Shown one piece after another: positions 1-12,163 of a stretch of DNA of 64,000 nucleotides. A program made the translations under genes and the position numbers. Every line of letters begins with the position of its first letter. The first letter of the stretch is position 1. The DNA is from Pilatotrama ljubarskyi. Its lineage: Eukaryota > Basidiomycota > Agaricomycetes > Polyporales > Polyporaceae. Below the pieces are notes generated by a model. It had not been told where the DNA came from, ran no database searches, and was given only the letters and a program-made list of their open reading frames with translations. The stretch spans positions 75,656 to 139,655 of the forward strand of contig MU277734.1 in NCBI GenBank assembly GCA_022385805.1, written 5' to 3'.

Positions 1-2860
1 GCGAAACACGCTAGGTATTGTGATCAGTTGCTAGGGAAAGGAGCATGCTCGGAACGGAGCAGGCAGATATTCATCTCCTCCGAGCTCCGTCCCCGTCCCT
101 GCCCTCCGCCCTGACCAGCGGGAAAATGTACGCACCCTCGCCTAGGGCTCCGCATCGTAGCGGAATTTACGGCGTAACGCGGACGTATTGGGTTACGGCG
201 GCTCCGTATTTACGGTTCCCACGCCCCCGCGAAGTCTCGGATCCCTCCGGCCAGGCCGTGAGCGTAACCGTATCTATACGCCGTATAGCCGCACGTACGC
301 CGGTTCCGTGTACCCATCTTCACCAAATCCAGTCTGTAATGAATGCACTTTTTTCGATTTAACGGATTGGGATGATCATTGAATGATATTCCATGACATG
401 ATTGGGCACTCACGAACTGTTTGCGAGCCGTTGAAGCTGCTGCCAGATGGGCGCGCTGCGGGCGCCTAACGCTGGAGCTTGAAGCCCCCCTAGTACTTCC
501 ACCGTGACGGAAACTGAGAGTCTGTATCAAATCCAGTACTCTGTACCTCGGCTCCAATCTGCAAGGATTGTTGCTATAAGTTGTATGATGCATGTATTGT
601 CCTGATTTTTTGGTGGTTTGTGTGCTACAATATTACACAGGGGCACAGCTAGTTGCTGATGGTCCCTACTCAAGTGAAATGGGATGTGACCCCTGGCGGG
701 CTACTGGGTCCAGTTGATTCTGACATTAGAGTGTATTTGCAAGCGGTTTAAACCGCCCCACACGAGTTATACACTCGTGGCTTGTACACTTCCAACCTGC
801 GCGGATTTCGGCGCTACACCCGGCGCATCCGCTCCAACTGGTTAAGCGCCTAACGGTGTAAACCGCGTTGCAAATACAGGACTGACTACAACGTCGACTA
901 TATTACTATTCTACATGAGTTACGATTGCTCAAGGCCGGGCTAACCTGTAAGTCTCTACTACAGCGGTCTACTGCTGGTTCTCCATTGGCGTCTGCCCCA
1001 GTCCCGGATACGACGCCCGTACGCGTAATTTACGGCCGTAATACGACTACGGCGGTGCGGCGTAGAATTTGACGCCCATCCGCCCGGCCTCTGAGCCGTC
1101 CGGGGCGTATCGTACCGTGCGAATTACGCCGTCAGCGTATCCGTACGATGCGGAGCCCTACCCTCGCCTGTGCAAGTACACCGCCCAGTGGTACGCGGGT
1201 CGCCGACTGACGAGCCGGTGCGACCTCGGGATCTGGAGGTTGCGTCAGCTGTGTCGGAGGCGTGAGAGCACCTGAGAACGAATGACGACCACGCTTCTCC
1301 GGAGTCGTTTTGCTGCGAACCGTGTATCGCTTGCGCGACGTGTCGCTCAGAACGCAAGGTTCGACGTTTGAAAGCCGCACGGACGAGAACAGAACAGAAT
1401 CCCGCGACCGCAGATAGACGTGCAGCAGATTGGAGGAGGAGATCCGGGTGGTCATCGGAGTGCGCTGCGTGGCCATACACGGCGCGGACGATCCGACATC
1501 AAGGTGCAACCCCGCTATCCCTTTGGCAGTCTCCAAACGGCACGCTCAATGCTGCCATATCCGTGCCGAACCGCCAGGGAGGGATGACTGACGGCCCTGC
1601 AAACCTTGGCCGAGTTGGGCGAACAAACGCACTTCCCGCATCGCACGCGGGCGCGTGCGGGGGCATGCGCATCCGGCAGTCATACTGCTGCCACCGCAGC
1701 GCCAGCCCTGGCGCTGATCCGGGCAGGTCGACAGGCGTCCTTGCAGTGCGACCCGCATGGCGCTGCGCCCAGATGGACCGGGATAGCAGCGGATGGCAAG
1801 GCCTATTTCCGCTCAGGCCCGCTGTTCCGAGCTGGGGTCACGCGTGGTCTTGTGTTCGGGCACTGCAGTGGGGGTGGGCGTGTCTCAGCGGCGAGCGGCG
1901 TCGAGGGTCGAGAGGACAGGGGCGGGTTCAGGCCCGCCGCGGAACCAGATGAGGCAAGGGGCGGGGCGGTCTTGTAGTGAGAGGAAGGCGCTGCAGGGAT
2001 GCCGCACCGTCGATCTGCAACACGATCGAGACAAGCCCACCGAGCGCACTCTCCGGTCTCTCATCCACCTCCTGCCATATCCGCCTCTCCCGGGCGCCTC
2101 CGCCCAGCCTCGCTCGCCCGGGCCCAGCCTCCCATTTCCGGGCAGGGGGCACCTTCCGGCTCGTACGTGTGCACTGCGCGAAAATCCTCAGGCCTGCCCA
2201 GCACTGAGATAATCCGATATCCCCTCCTGCCACGCGATGAGTCAATCAGAACCCGTCCGCTCCCCACAGTCCGTCCGCTTACAGCCCACTTACGAAAGCG
2301 GCCGACACGAGGTGCTCGGTACGGGCAGTCGGGGAGTCTTTGGAGGTAAAACTTTGCATCGCCCCGACACGAGTCGCAGCGGCACGTACACGTTCGCCCT
2401 TTGACATTGCTTGGGAAGGAGCAGCCGCCGAGGGGAGGGGGCGAGCGCCGCTTCGGGGCGTCTTGACTCGGCGTGTGCGACGAGGGGCACAGCGAGCACG
2501 CGCCCGCGCGCGAACGGCGTTTGCACGGGACTTTATCGAGTATTCCATCGAGCCTGCAGATAACGGCATATGCACTCATATGCGAAGGTCAGCGGAGGAC
2601 AATAAGCACGATAGGTGCCGTGCGCTCGGGTACAGGAACCGTGGAAGTTGCGTTAACAATAAGACCTTTGCGCCGAACCAGATGGCTGAGAATCCTCTCC
2701 ATTCCGTCCCCAAACAGCCATCAACAGAGCTGATGGCCAGGACGCTCATTCGGGTTTAGGTCCGTTCGCTCGTCTGGATGCGGGCACACAATGAAGGAGA
2801 TCTGGAAAGCGATCTCGTGTTCAGCGAGCGCGGCTCAGCAGCTCGGCGGTCGGTCGCACC
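1..2860. other. gene-free stretch
   Basis: No convincing gene is seen on either strand. Open frames are short, overlap in several frames and match no family I know. The first 1.2 kb is rich in TACGG/CCGTA words. The only structured feature is the MITE-like element at 733-877. The last few hundred bases probably hold the promoter of the HMG-box gene downstream. Confidence 0.5.
733..877. repeat. MITE-like terminal inverted repeat element
   Basis: Imperfect terminal inverted repeats of 18-19 bases bound this 145-bp stretch: 733-750 (GTATTTGCAAGCGGTTTA) and 859-877 read on the other strand (GTATTTGCAACGCGGTTTA). Inside are the perfect palindrome GCGGTTTAAACCGC (743-756), a hairpin with 7-bp stems at 761-767 and 773-779, and a GCGGAT/ATCCGC pair at 801-806 and 827-832. 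I see no clear target-site duplication, so the mobile-element reading is an inference from symmetry. Confidence 0.5.
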
Positions 2861-2869
2861 TTCCTTAGC

Positions 2870-2875
2870 TATAAA
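2870..2875 (+). promoter_or_regulatory. TATA box of the first HMG-box gene
   Basis: A TATAAA hexamer lies about 190 bases before the proposed start codon at 3061, in a region with no other gene on this strand. The second HMG-box gene has a TATA-like box at a similar distance. Confidence 0.5.
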
Positions 2876-3060
2876 GATCTGAGCGTATTGTCTTCGCCCT
2901 CGTCCGTCCTGTGCGCAATTGTTCTCCTCGGGGCCTCTGTGCCACCTCCCGCCATCCTTCGCGCCGTCATTGGAGCGCTCTATTATCCTGCCTCGAGGAA
3001 ACTTGCCCGCGTTTACCAAACAACTGCGCTATCCTTTCCCTTCCACTAACGAGAACAATC

Positions 3061-4947
3061 ATGCCTGCCTGCCGCACTCGCGACGCCTCTTCGCGCAGTA
3101 AGTGTCGGTCTCCTCCAGCGTCCGCGACGCACAATGGCAGAGAGAGAGGGATCGCTGACGCCTCGGTGTGCGTGCACAGACCTCGAAGTCTCGACGGACG
3201 CACCACCTCCCCCGACCGTGTCCATCATTTCGCCCACGCCGCGCGCATTCGTTTTCCCCATCAACGACACTCGCTTCACCACCACGCCGTCCAGTTCGCC
3301 CTTCGAGCCGCATTCCAAGTCCGTTCTTTCAACGCCTCCACCCTTTCGACCGTTCTCGCCGACATCCTCGATCGGATCGGACTCTTCGATTTCGGTGCCC
3401 GAGTCTGTCATCTCGGTGCCCGACTCTTTGATTTCAGCGACAGAGTCGACACTTTCAGCTACCGATCCATATCTATCTTCACCTTCGGCGCCTGTATCCT
3501 CGCAGGTCCCATCGCATCGCCGACGTAGATCGACGGCGAGTGATATCGGGGAGCGGCGACCGAAGAAGGGCGATGACGACTACATCAAGCGACCTGAGAA
3601 CGCCTTCATCCTGTTCAGACGGAAGGCGTGCCAGGATCGTGAAGCAGCGCGGGAGCGGGAGGAGGAGGAAAGCGCGTCCGGCCCGGTCAAGAAGCAGCGC
3701 CAGGCGGACCTCTCGAAGACGATCTCCCAGCAGTGGAAGAGCCTCTCTCCAGAGGAACGCCAGTACTGGGAGGACCTCGCGAAGGAGAAGAAGAAGGAGC
3801 ACGAGGCGATGTACCCCAACTACGTCTACCGTCCTCAGCGCAACAAGGACAAGAGGTCGAAGAAGGGAAAGGCGCGCAAGGGCGACGACCAGGACACCGA
3901 CGCGGAGAGCTTCTCGTTCTTGCTCCCCGTGTCGTCGTCGCCGTCGCGTAGCCTCAGCCGCGACTACGCCACGAGTGGGCACGGACACGGCCACAGCCGT
4001 CGCGCCGTCTCCGCACCCACTCCGCCCCCGGCGTTCCAGGCTATCCAGTTGCCCAGTGTCTGGATGCCTTCCTGCCCTACCTCGCCGACGCTCATTCCGA
4101 GGATCAGCGGGCGGTCCCCCGCACCCGTCGCGAACATCCCACCACCGACGGAGTCGGCCCCGCTGACGACTTTCGATTACGCACCTAACGACCAACTCTT
4201 CATGTCGGGTTGCGACGGACTGACCGTATACGACTCGAACGGCCAGGTAAGTAGCTCGCGCGCGCGTCTCGCTGGGGCACCTGCTAACCCTTGCACATTC
4301 GTTAGCCAATGACCGGGCCATACCAGAACATGTACCAGATGTCCGGGCAAGGCGTACCTGGCGGTCCTCTGCTCCACGCGCTCAGCATCCCCGACAACTC
4401 CTCGTGCGCGATGTCCTCACACATGATGTCGCCCGCGGAGTCGATCGCGTCGAGCATGATGTCGCCTCCAGACTCGTACGCGTCCAGCGTCGCCTCCTCC
4501 GCGTCTCACGGCGCGCCTTTCACGCCTCAGGACGCGCTCCGGATGATGTCCTTGTCCATGCCCAACCAGACGCCCAAGGACGTCCCGGAGAATGTCGACG
4601 CCGACACGGACGCCAGCGAGATCCCAATGCCTTACGGCTTCTGGCCGGCCGCCGAAACGCTCTGGGATAACATGGAGAGCCTCATGAACGAGGACTTCAA
4701 CCTCAGCTCCATCCCGCCCGTCGAGCTCGGCATCGCGCAGTTTGAGTCGTGCCAGCAGACGACATCTTCGTCCCCCTCGTCGTCGAGCACGATCCAGCCC
4801 GACTCGGAGCGCGAGTGCGACGAGTTCTCGCTCTCCGAGCGCCTGCAGCACATGTCCGAAGAGTACGACTTCACCGTACACCACGTACACGACCCAGGGC
4901 CCAACCACTACTCCGGCGGCTTCTCACACGACAGCATGAACTGGTGA
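3061..4947 (+). CDS. HMG-box transcription factor (MATA_HMG type), paralogue 1
   Basis: Nuclear DNA-binding protein of about 581 residues. Proposed exons are 3061-3097, 3180-4246 and 4306-4947, giving introns of 82 bp (phase 1) and 59 bp (phase 0). The HMG box spans about residues 145-232: it opens with YIKRPENAFILFRR, carries an acidic/basic insert of about 14 residues, and closes with the helix containing WKSLSPEERQYWEDLAKEKK and the tail NYVYRP. The rest is Ser/Pro/Thr-rich and probably disordered. A simpler model would start at the ATG at 3134. I prefer 3061 because the second HMG gene (53526-55125) has a matching short first exon beginning MPA-x-R-x-R and the same intron phases. Fungal proteins of this type regulate development or mating responses; the targets of this one cannot be read from sequence. 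Confidence 0.88.
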
Positions 4948-6043
4948 TGACTCCGTCGGCTCGCGCAGGCGTGGGTCGACGCGCAACGGACACTGTACTA
5001 CAATTATTGCATCCCGTTTTCTCTGGGTCTTGCAGCGCCCCCGCGCCCTTGCGGAGGGCGCTCGTGTATTTTCTCTGTTCATCCGCCGCACCCGTGTAGT
5101 TTTATCAGCCCTTCACCGCCCATCGGCCACCAGTGTAACAGAACTCACCTTTTCTCGTGCTCTCTCTGCAGCATTATGGTCCACGCACATCGCCACCCAC
5201 GTCGTAGCATTATCTGCATACCCCCTCCCCCCTCACGAACCCTTCCCCCCTCGCGTTCAATACCCACCCCGCCCACACTCCACCCCTACCCGCCGCGTCC
5301 CGTCGACATCGGACACCCACCTTCCTCCCTCCTCACTTATCACATTATTTGCGCTTCCCGTGTCTGCTGTATTCGTACACAATGAATGCAAGCCAGCGCA
5401 TAGATGAGAGAACCCGGTCTTCGTGTGGCGTTCCCTTGCCGCGATCCAAGGCGAGTCCACGGTCCCGCGATGGCCAGTTTTGAGCTCGGACGTCGCAAGC
5501 CAACGACGCATGATGGTGCACATTGATTGTCGGGGGCGTCCTTAGCCACACGGTTCGGAGTAGAGTCCCAACGCTAAGTCAATCAAGAGCTGAGTTTCAT
5601 AGGAGTGTACAGATATGAAAAGGCTTCCATGCGAAGAAGGATGCTGAGCAGAGACAAAGATCATGCACGCGACGCGGTGGTTGTGAAAGACGAGGAAGGC
5701 GTGCGCCTCGTGCATTGCGTCGTAGCTACCGAGCGCTCGGACTTTGCCGCACACACTCGTCCATTGTCTAGAGCAGTGGAGATGCATCGGACGGGTATAT
5801 ATGAGAACAACATAGGTGTGAATGACCATTGCGATAGCTCTGTATCTTACAAGGAAGTACATCGCTGCGAATGATGATGCGCAGAGGCACACAGCACAAG
5901 CATTAGCCACACGCGCTAAAGTACGAATACGGCGTCGCTACTCGTAAGGGGTATCCACACGCGAACGAAGGGACGGAGGGAAGTGAGTTGCCTGCAAGGG
6001 ACGAAGGGAAAGGGGTGTCGCAGCGGCGGTGGATGACGGAGTA
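4948..6043. other. intergenic, 3' regions of two genes
   Basis: Pyrimidine-rich stretches at about 5210-5340 probably belong to the 3' region of the HMG-box gene. No open frame here looks coding. The right part would be the downstream region of the minus-strand gene that ends at 6044. Confidence 0.4.
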
Positions 6044-7155
6044 TTAAAGGAAGTGAGCCAAGCACCACAACAGATACGCTAGGCCGATGAGGCTCGTGCC
6101 CGGCATGGCGAGCGACGACACCGCAGAGTTCTCGGAGTCGTCTTCGAAGAGGGGTACGGCCTGTCCGATCGTCGAATTCAGGCAGTTGAGAAGAGTCGTG
6201 TCAATATTCGTAGGAAGCGGGACATGGGGCGCGTTGGTGTCGTTCGTCAAAGACGTCGTATCGTTATAGCCATCCAGAGTCAGGACGACACTGCTCGCCC
6301 GGTAGTACTGAACGGCCTGTTCAGGCTTCGGGTCTGAAGCATTCCCGTTGAAGGCGAGAGGAGTCGAAGACGAGTTGGACGCGACCGTGCAGTTTGCTTT
6401 GATGGAGGCGATCAGCGCCGTCACGGTGCTGTTGTCTGCGACGACATGGAATGTGGTATTCGTCGAGTTGGACGAGAATGCGGCTTGTGTCATAGGTCCA
6501 CCCGGTCGAGAGGAATTATTTGGCTCGCCGTACTTACACGGACAATTAGCCGGGAACGCTCAGTGGAACTGCAAACATGCTCACCTCATGATTTGCATGC
6601 AAATATGCTGCGCCATATCCAAGGCCGCCACCCCATATGACAGGCCAGAAGACGAAGGGAAATCCTCTCCCTGCGACTCCTAGACCCGATGCTCCTGGGT
6701 ACCCGCTCCCGTACGTTCTGAAGCACTCGTCAGTCGTACATCCGCGCCACCCGGTAGTCAGGAAGTACGTACTGTGACCCGAACACCTGCCCTCGTGTTG
6801 CACCTCCGGACGAACGTCCCGCGAACGGTTGTCCAGCGGGAATCGTAACGACTTTGGTAGTACCTGAGCCGTACGAGACGGCGTTTGAGCGTCCGACGGT
6901 TGATCCAGAGACCGGAACAGACGCCCCCCTGCTTCCTACACTGCCGCTCGAACCGCTTGAGCCATCACTACCACGAGAGCCTGAGCTTCCTCCTGATTTA
7001 GAGCCACCGCTGCTGGTAGAGCCTGACCTTCCGCTGCTCCCGGTAGAGCCCTTGCTGCCGCCGCTCTTGCCTCCGCCGCCACCACCACCGCGTCCGCCGC
7101 CTCCTTTGCGCGGGTGGAGTCGTTGGCTGAGGTTCGTGATTACGGGCACGTACAT
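6044..7155 (-). CDS. secreted or membrane-anchored Ser/Gly-rich protein (YGSGYPG family)
   Basis: Exons on the minus strand are 7155-6773, 6717-6585 and 6532-6044 (introns 55 and 52 bp), about 334 residues. The protein has a Gly/Ser low-complexity region, then TYGSGYPG, GRGFPFVFWPVIWGG (strongly hydrophobic), YGEPNNSSRPGGPM, and an N-glycosylation-rich domain with FHVVADNSTV. It ends in a hydrophobic tail that could be a GPI signal or membrane anchor. I recognise this motif order from a widespread, uncharacterised agaricomycete family; the function is unknown. The N-terminus is unresolved. The start used here (ATG at 7155) has no signal peptide, while a good signal-like sequence begins at ATG 7265 in another frame (MNSAKTHAWLHPSRSTYIFL and onward), with no workable intron between the two. 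Confidence 0.72.
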
Positions 7156-7359
7156 GTTGTCGGATCCAAGATGCGGGTATGGGTCGCTGCCAGAGCGAAG
7201 GAAAGCAAGAATATATAGGTGCTCCGTGAGGGGTGGAGCCAAGCGTGGGTCTTAGCCGAATTCATGTAAGGCGGTGACCGTGTGGCATACGGGCAACGGC
7301 ACACGGTGCACAGCCATCCCGACTCAGAAAAGAAGAAGCGCCCAAATCAGGTGGGCGTC

Positions 7360-7365
7360 CTTATA
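7360..7365 (-). promoter_or_regulatory. possible TATA box
   Basis: TATAAG on the minus strand, about 95 bases before the ATG at 7265. It would fit a transcript of the Ser/Gly-rich gene that starts with the signal-like sequence. Confidence 0.3.
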
Positions 7366-7852
7366 CAGTGAATTCTCCTGCCATGAGCTGGGCACTCACC
7401 GGAAGCACTCAATATTACTAGAGTGGCGGAGACGTCTATAGTCTTGCGGTACGCGATCCTTAGTAACCGCCTTTTCAGACCACCGCTAGTATTCCCAGTG
7501 TCTGCAATCTCAACTGGCAGTTCCGATTCGGAGAAAGGAGGCTGTTCTTCCGTCCGTGTAACGCGATCCCGTGCTCACCTAGGCGCATGGACTTGACCAC
7601 TACCCGGACCCCCGAGAGGGACGGTTCATTAGACGGTCACAGGAGCCCTGCAAAGCTCCCTCCAGCGACTGCATTGCTCAAGATACGCGGATACACTTTG
7701 CACTGCCCCGTGGCGCTGGTCCGAACAGTTTGTCATCTCAGTTGCCGCCGACTACGTCGCCCCTCTGTTCGCAGCTTGATTATCGGTCACTGAAGCGGAT
7801 ACATAGATAGAGGCATTGGCGAGCAAGACGGCAAGCACCATCGAAGATATCC
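7366..7852. other. intergenic with an unexplained open stretch
   Basis: On the minus strand about 7575-7400 stays open and reads like protein (it includes EEQPPFSESELPVEIADTG), ending at a perfect GTGAGT donor at 7399-7394. It could be a 5' exon of the Ser/Gly-rich gene, but I could not join it in phase. Confidence 0.25.
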
Positions 7853-10232
7853 TCATCTGCGCGCCCTGCAGCCATGCTTCTGTCTGTGCTCGGGCCAGCC
7901 TTCCTTCTGACACGCAGGCGTGCAGAAGAATACGCGCCCGTCGCATGTACCTGTGCGCCGACAGCCCGTCAGCGCCCCAGTCCTCGCAAACGGACAGACC
8001 GAACGTACCGCTACATCTCTTCCAAACCCCGACCGAGCCGCACGAGTAACACGCCATCCACGGGCCCAGCTGCGCACTGCGGCGCTCGTCCTCCCAGTCG
8101 ACCTCGTCGAAGAGTCCGCCGGGAACATCGACGCGGAGCTGCCACACGTCGCCGTAGCTTTTCGTCAGGTTTGCCTTGCCCGTCGGCACCCAGTCCGTGT
8201 TCGTGTACCCGCCGAACAGGTACGTGCGCCCCGTAGCGGGGTCGGTGATGAGCTGGCCCTGCGCCCGATACGTCGGGAAGCTGCCGGTGATGACTTGCTT
8301 CCAGCGCGGCGCGCCGGGGACGCTGTGGTCGAGCACAAACGTGTCCGAGAAGTAGTTGAAACCGAAGCACGTCAGTGAGCCCTCGACGTAGTAGGGAAGG
8401 GCGGGGTTGTATCCGCCGAACATCATGGTCTGCTTCGTGGCCGGGTTCTGGCGTGGAAGCGGTCAGTCACCCCGAATTCTAGTACGGGGCGTGCGGAGAT
8501 GAGGGACTAACGTAGCACACAGACATCTCCGCGCGAGGACACGGGTAATTCCCGACGATGCGTTCGCGCTGCCACCGTCCTTTGGCGATATCCCAGGACC
8601 AGCAGTCGTCGTATACGAACCCTTCGGTTGAGGCAAACTCTGTCTTGAACAGGTTCGCTGCCTGGCGGTCGGCCATGCCGTACATGATGTAGATCTTGCC
8701 CTGGCTTTCGTCGACCCAGCTCGCGAGGTTCTTGCGCACCCCAGGCACGTCGTACTGCGGCTTCAGCGGGACGTCGTCCTGAGTTCCCGATAGGTGCCGC
8801 CACGTCTTGCTGGCGATGTCGAGGACGGCGAAGAAATTGCACCCGATCGGCCGCTTGTACTTGCCTCCGAAGACGTAGATCTTGCCGTTGACGGCGTGGG
8901 CCGCGAAGTCGGTGAGACCCTCCTTGTACGGCCATTGGTCCCGGCCACCTCGTGCGTTGACGAAGTGCGTCTGGAATCGGCCCCAGGTCTCCCGCTCAAG
9001 ATCCAGGTAGTCGACGGTGGACGCGCCACGGAACAAGTAGGCCTTCCCCTCATGCACAACCATGGGGGAGTTGAGGAACGGCTTTCGATACGACGGGAGC
9101 TCCCTCCAGCCGTTCATCCTCACTAGGTCGAGACACCAGACGTCGCGGTATAGCTCGATGGTACCGCTCCTTTGCCCACCGCAGACGTACAGCCGGCCTA
9201 GGAATGATAGTAAGCACGCAATCCGCAAGTGCCGTGTGCGTGCACTGCTGACTTTTGTAGATGAAGCATGAGTGGGCCATCCGGGAGGTGACCTTCGACG
9301 AGTCCGCCCACTTCAGACGCTGCCAAGAGCCGCGCACCTGCAGGTCAGGGTTCTTCATCTCGAGCGACCGGTAGATCGTCGGGTCTGGGTGGCGGAACTG
9401 CATGATGGTCTGGACCGCGCCGATGGGGAGCACCTCTTGTCGCAGAGAGAGCTGGTCCACGGCCGAAGGCAAGCTGCTGACAATCGTGTTTCCGACGTTG
9501 CGGCAGTACGCTGCCGATCCGGTGTTGCCGAGCTTGAGCAGTATGTCGGAGGCGGTGACCAATCCGAGCAAATGCTGACGGTGGAACTCCAGGCAAGGCG
9601 GAGAGGGGAGAAATACCTCCCAGTCTGTACGGGACGATGCAGGTCAGGAGACCACGACGCACGTCATCGGACAGGGAGCCCACCGAAGATAGGCTCTGCC
9701 GCAAAGCGTGCGTTCTTGTGCAGCACGTCGACCTCGTACGCCCAGTCCAATGCCTACGCTCGATCGCCGGTCAATCTGAATTCGATGCTCCCGAATTTGC
9801 GACTGGCACCAACCTTCACGAGATTTCTGCTTTCATGCAGGGACGACGCCACTCCGTTGCAGCATGTCATTGCGGTAAGGCACTCGTCCATCGTGAAGTT
9901 CATATAGACTGGGCATCTTACGCCGCCGCCGTTGGCGGGGTCGAGGGGCACCTTCAAATGCGGACCGACAAGGTGGGACATGGCTTCCGCGTAGCGTGGC
10001 CATGCCTCCTCCCACTTGTTTCCGCGCGCCAAGCCCTCAGCGCGGACTAGCGCGAGCTTGCACTCGGCCTCCCGATATCTTCTCTCTGTTCTCGTGATCC
10101 TGGTCAGACAACACGGGTATACTAGGTGTAGTGCAGAATCGTACCTTCCAAATCGAGCCGTAGCAAGTAGGCGGTGAATGCAGACTCCAGATCGGGGCTG
10201 TTGACAACATCGATCTCCGTTTTTCCAGCCAT
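7853..10232 (-). CDS. Kelch-repeat protein with C-terminal MYND zinc finger
   Basis: Seven exons on the minus strand (10232-10145, 10085-9814, 9753-9684, 9624-9253, 9197-8512, 8447-8009, 7950-7853) give 674 residues with all phases consistent and introns of 55-64 bp. Residues about 1-250 are helical and TPR-like. A Kelch propeller follows, with blades such as RLYVCGGQRSG, KIYVFGGKYKR and TYLFGGYTNTDW. The last 45 residues are a complete MYND finger: CYSC, CSGTC, CTPAC, then H-x3-H-x-C before the stop. The 58-bp intron at 7951-8008 lies inside the finger, so the zinc ligands appear only after splicing. MYND fingers bind short proline-rich peptides and Kelch propellers bind proteins, which suggests a scaffold or adaptor (inference). 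The start ATG at 10232 is the first in frame and faces the VPS68-like gene. Confidence 0.88.
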
Positions 10233-10688
10233 CCTCCTGGCTAGAATGTCAAGAACCAAGAAAGAGCGTATTGACCACTACCTGCCTAGGCTGTGGCCAG
10301 GGAGATCAGATATAAGGATGAGTGAGACCAGCCAAAAATCCCAGCAAAATTATCGTGGCATGGCGGATCACGTGACACGCCCAGGAGAACGACATCACGG
10401 TCCGTCGCGTCGGCCGCTGCTCTGTGGACCCTGTTCCTGTATGAGTATGCGGCTGGATAATGGTCACTCAGTGTATGATGGCGCATCGTATGAGAAACAT
10501 GCAAGACGAATCTCGCTGGGCTTGAAGCTAAGTTCGAGTCGTGCCTGGCGGGTCAGTCGGGCGCCTAGTTTGCACCGGCATCATCGCAGCGCAGCGCTGC
10601 CGCGTCGTCCAGCAGCCACCACATCCAGCGCACACCTGGCGCATACAGTCAGCTCACTCGCAACTACGACGCTCTGCTACTGGGCACG
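10233..10688. promoter_or_regulatory. shared divergent promoter region
   Basis: This 456-bp gap separates the start codons of the Kelch/MYND gene (minus) and the VPS68-like gene (plus), so it must carry both promoters. No TATA box was picked out. Confidence 0.45.
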
Positions 10689-11389
10689 ATGGCCGTTCCT
10701 CGCCACAACTATGACCCACGCCGTGTCTGCATAAACCCGTTCCCGAATATCACTCTGGGAAAACACAGGCGCACCATCGGTATCTACCTCGCAGGCGGTC
10801 TCGTACGCACCCCGAGTCTCCCAATCGTGAGCCGCACTAACCTCTCTCGACTCTAGTTTGCACTCGCAAACTGGACATTCTTCGACGCCGCGATTCTCTC
10901 CGCGCACGCGCACGCGCCGTACGGCGAGCCAGACTGGGAGCCTCCCGTGCATGTCACCTTCCTCGACTGGCTCCCCGGGCTGTCCTCCCTCCTAGGCATG
11001 CTCGTCATCAACCTCATCGACAAGGACCGCGTGCAGGGACACGAGGACTTCGGAGACTCTCGCGCGGTGTGGCGGGCTCGGCTGTTCTTGTTCATCGGTT
11101 TCGCATTCATGGCGGGTGGTCTCGCGGGCAGTGTGGTGCGTCCTCCGACCTCTCTCTTCCCTCCCTATAGATCTTCTCGGGTTCCGTCGCTGTGCGAACA
11201 AGCGCTCACTGTCCATCGTTTCTGCAGAGCATACTCGTGCTGAAGTACATCCTGGCCCACTATCCCGAGCAATTCACCTACTACGGCTACGCCAACGTCT
11301 CTCAGAATGTCGCCCTCATGCTTTCCGCCATCGTACTCTGGATTTCGCAAAGCGTCAGCACGGAGTATGAGTATACGCTATCCATCTAG
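10689..11389 (+). CDS. VPS68: VPS68/TMEM50 (UPF0220) family membrane protein
   Basis: Exons 10689-10802, 10857-11135 and 11228-11389 (introns 54 and 92 bp, both phase 0) give 184 residues, the usual length of the family. Four hydrophobic segments are visible: IGIYLAGGLFALANWTFFDA, the segment around LPGLSSLLGMLVINLID, RLFLFIGFAFMAGGLAGSV, and the one around VSQNVALMLSAIVLWI. Family signatures include the LINLID-like NLIDKDR and the C-terminal EYEY. Yeast Vps68 is an endosome/ER membrane protein acting with Vps55 in endosome-to-vacuole sorting. The role here is taken from the family. Confidence 0.9.
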
Positions 11390-12163
11390 TCCGTTGTTCT
11401 CTGTACTGCTGTTACGATGCCCTAGGGTGTGGACTATATATGTATTCTGGAATTCGGAGCCGTACATGTCCCCAGCTGAGAAGGCGGAAAAGGTCGACAA
11501 TAAAAGGCAGTAGGTCCGGCCACATCGTAGCCAGGGTTTGCCAGACTCCGGTCGACATATGTGCCTACAGGTGCTCACGATGCGCGAATCAGAGCTGCTA
11601 CTGCTGGAATATGATTATGTCCGGGATGCATTCCGTAGCTAGGCCGCATGCGCAAGAATGATTTCAGTCAAGGGGCTATGGATGGAGTCGCTTCCAGTTC
11701 TAGACGATCGACGGTCAAATCTTCAGCCAAAGGCTGAACGTATAGCGACGGCCTGGGACGAACCCAGCTCCCTGCACAAATCAGACAATGTTTCCTCTCG
11801 ATCATGGGGCGTCTGAGCTGAGGTCATCTCATAGCAAGCCGAACCGTGGATGATCAGACAACATGCGCAGTCGGGGCAATTAGGCGTTGCACTGACATCT
11901 GACCACGTCACTTCACAGTGCGACTGGAGAGCATAAATTACACGTAGTCGGAAGGAGGACGCCTTGGGGAAGTCCTTTAGTATCATTGCATCGACCAGTG
12001 GGGCCAGTAAAGTTGGAGCTGCAGGGTCACTGCCAGTGACCTTGTGAAACCGTGAATGTCGGAAATTCTGTCGTCACCCGAGGATCGTAAGGGAAGTATC
12101 CCCCCTACGTCCGTGTTTCGTGCAGTCAGCGCCCACTTCGTGGATATGCGAAGAACAGCTTAC
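11390..12163. other. intergenic
   Basis: No supported gene. A short last exon of the GH127-like gene may lie in about 12027-12067, where an acceptor-like CAG precedes a brief open stretch ending in a stop, but its phase does not fit well. Confidence 0.35.

Noticed and set aside
3479..4321. 280-codon minus-strand open frame opposite the first HMG-box gene
   Set aside because: Antisense shadow of a GC-rich exon; Arg/Leu-rich with no domain.
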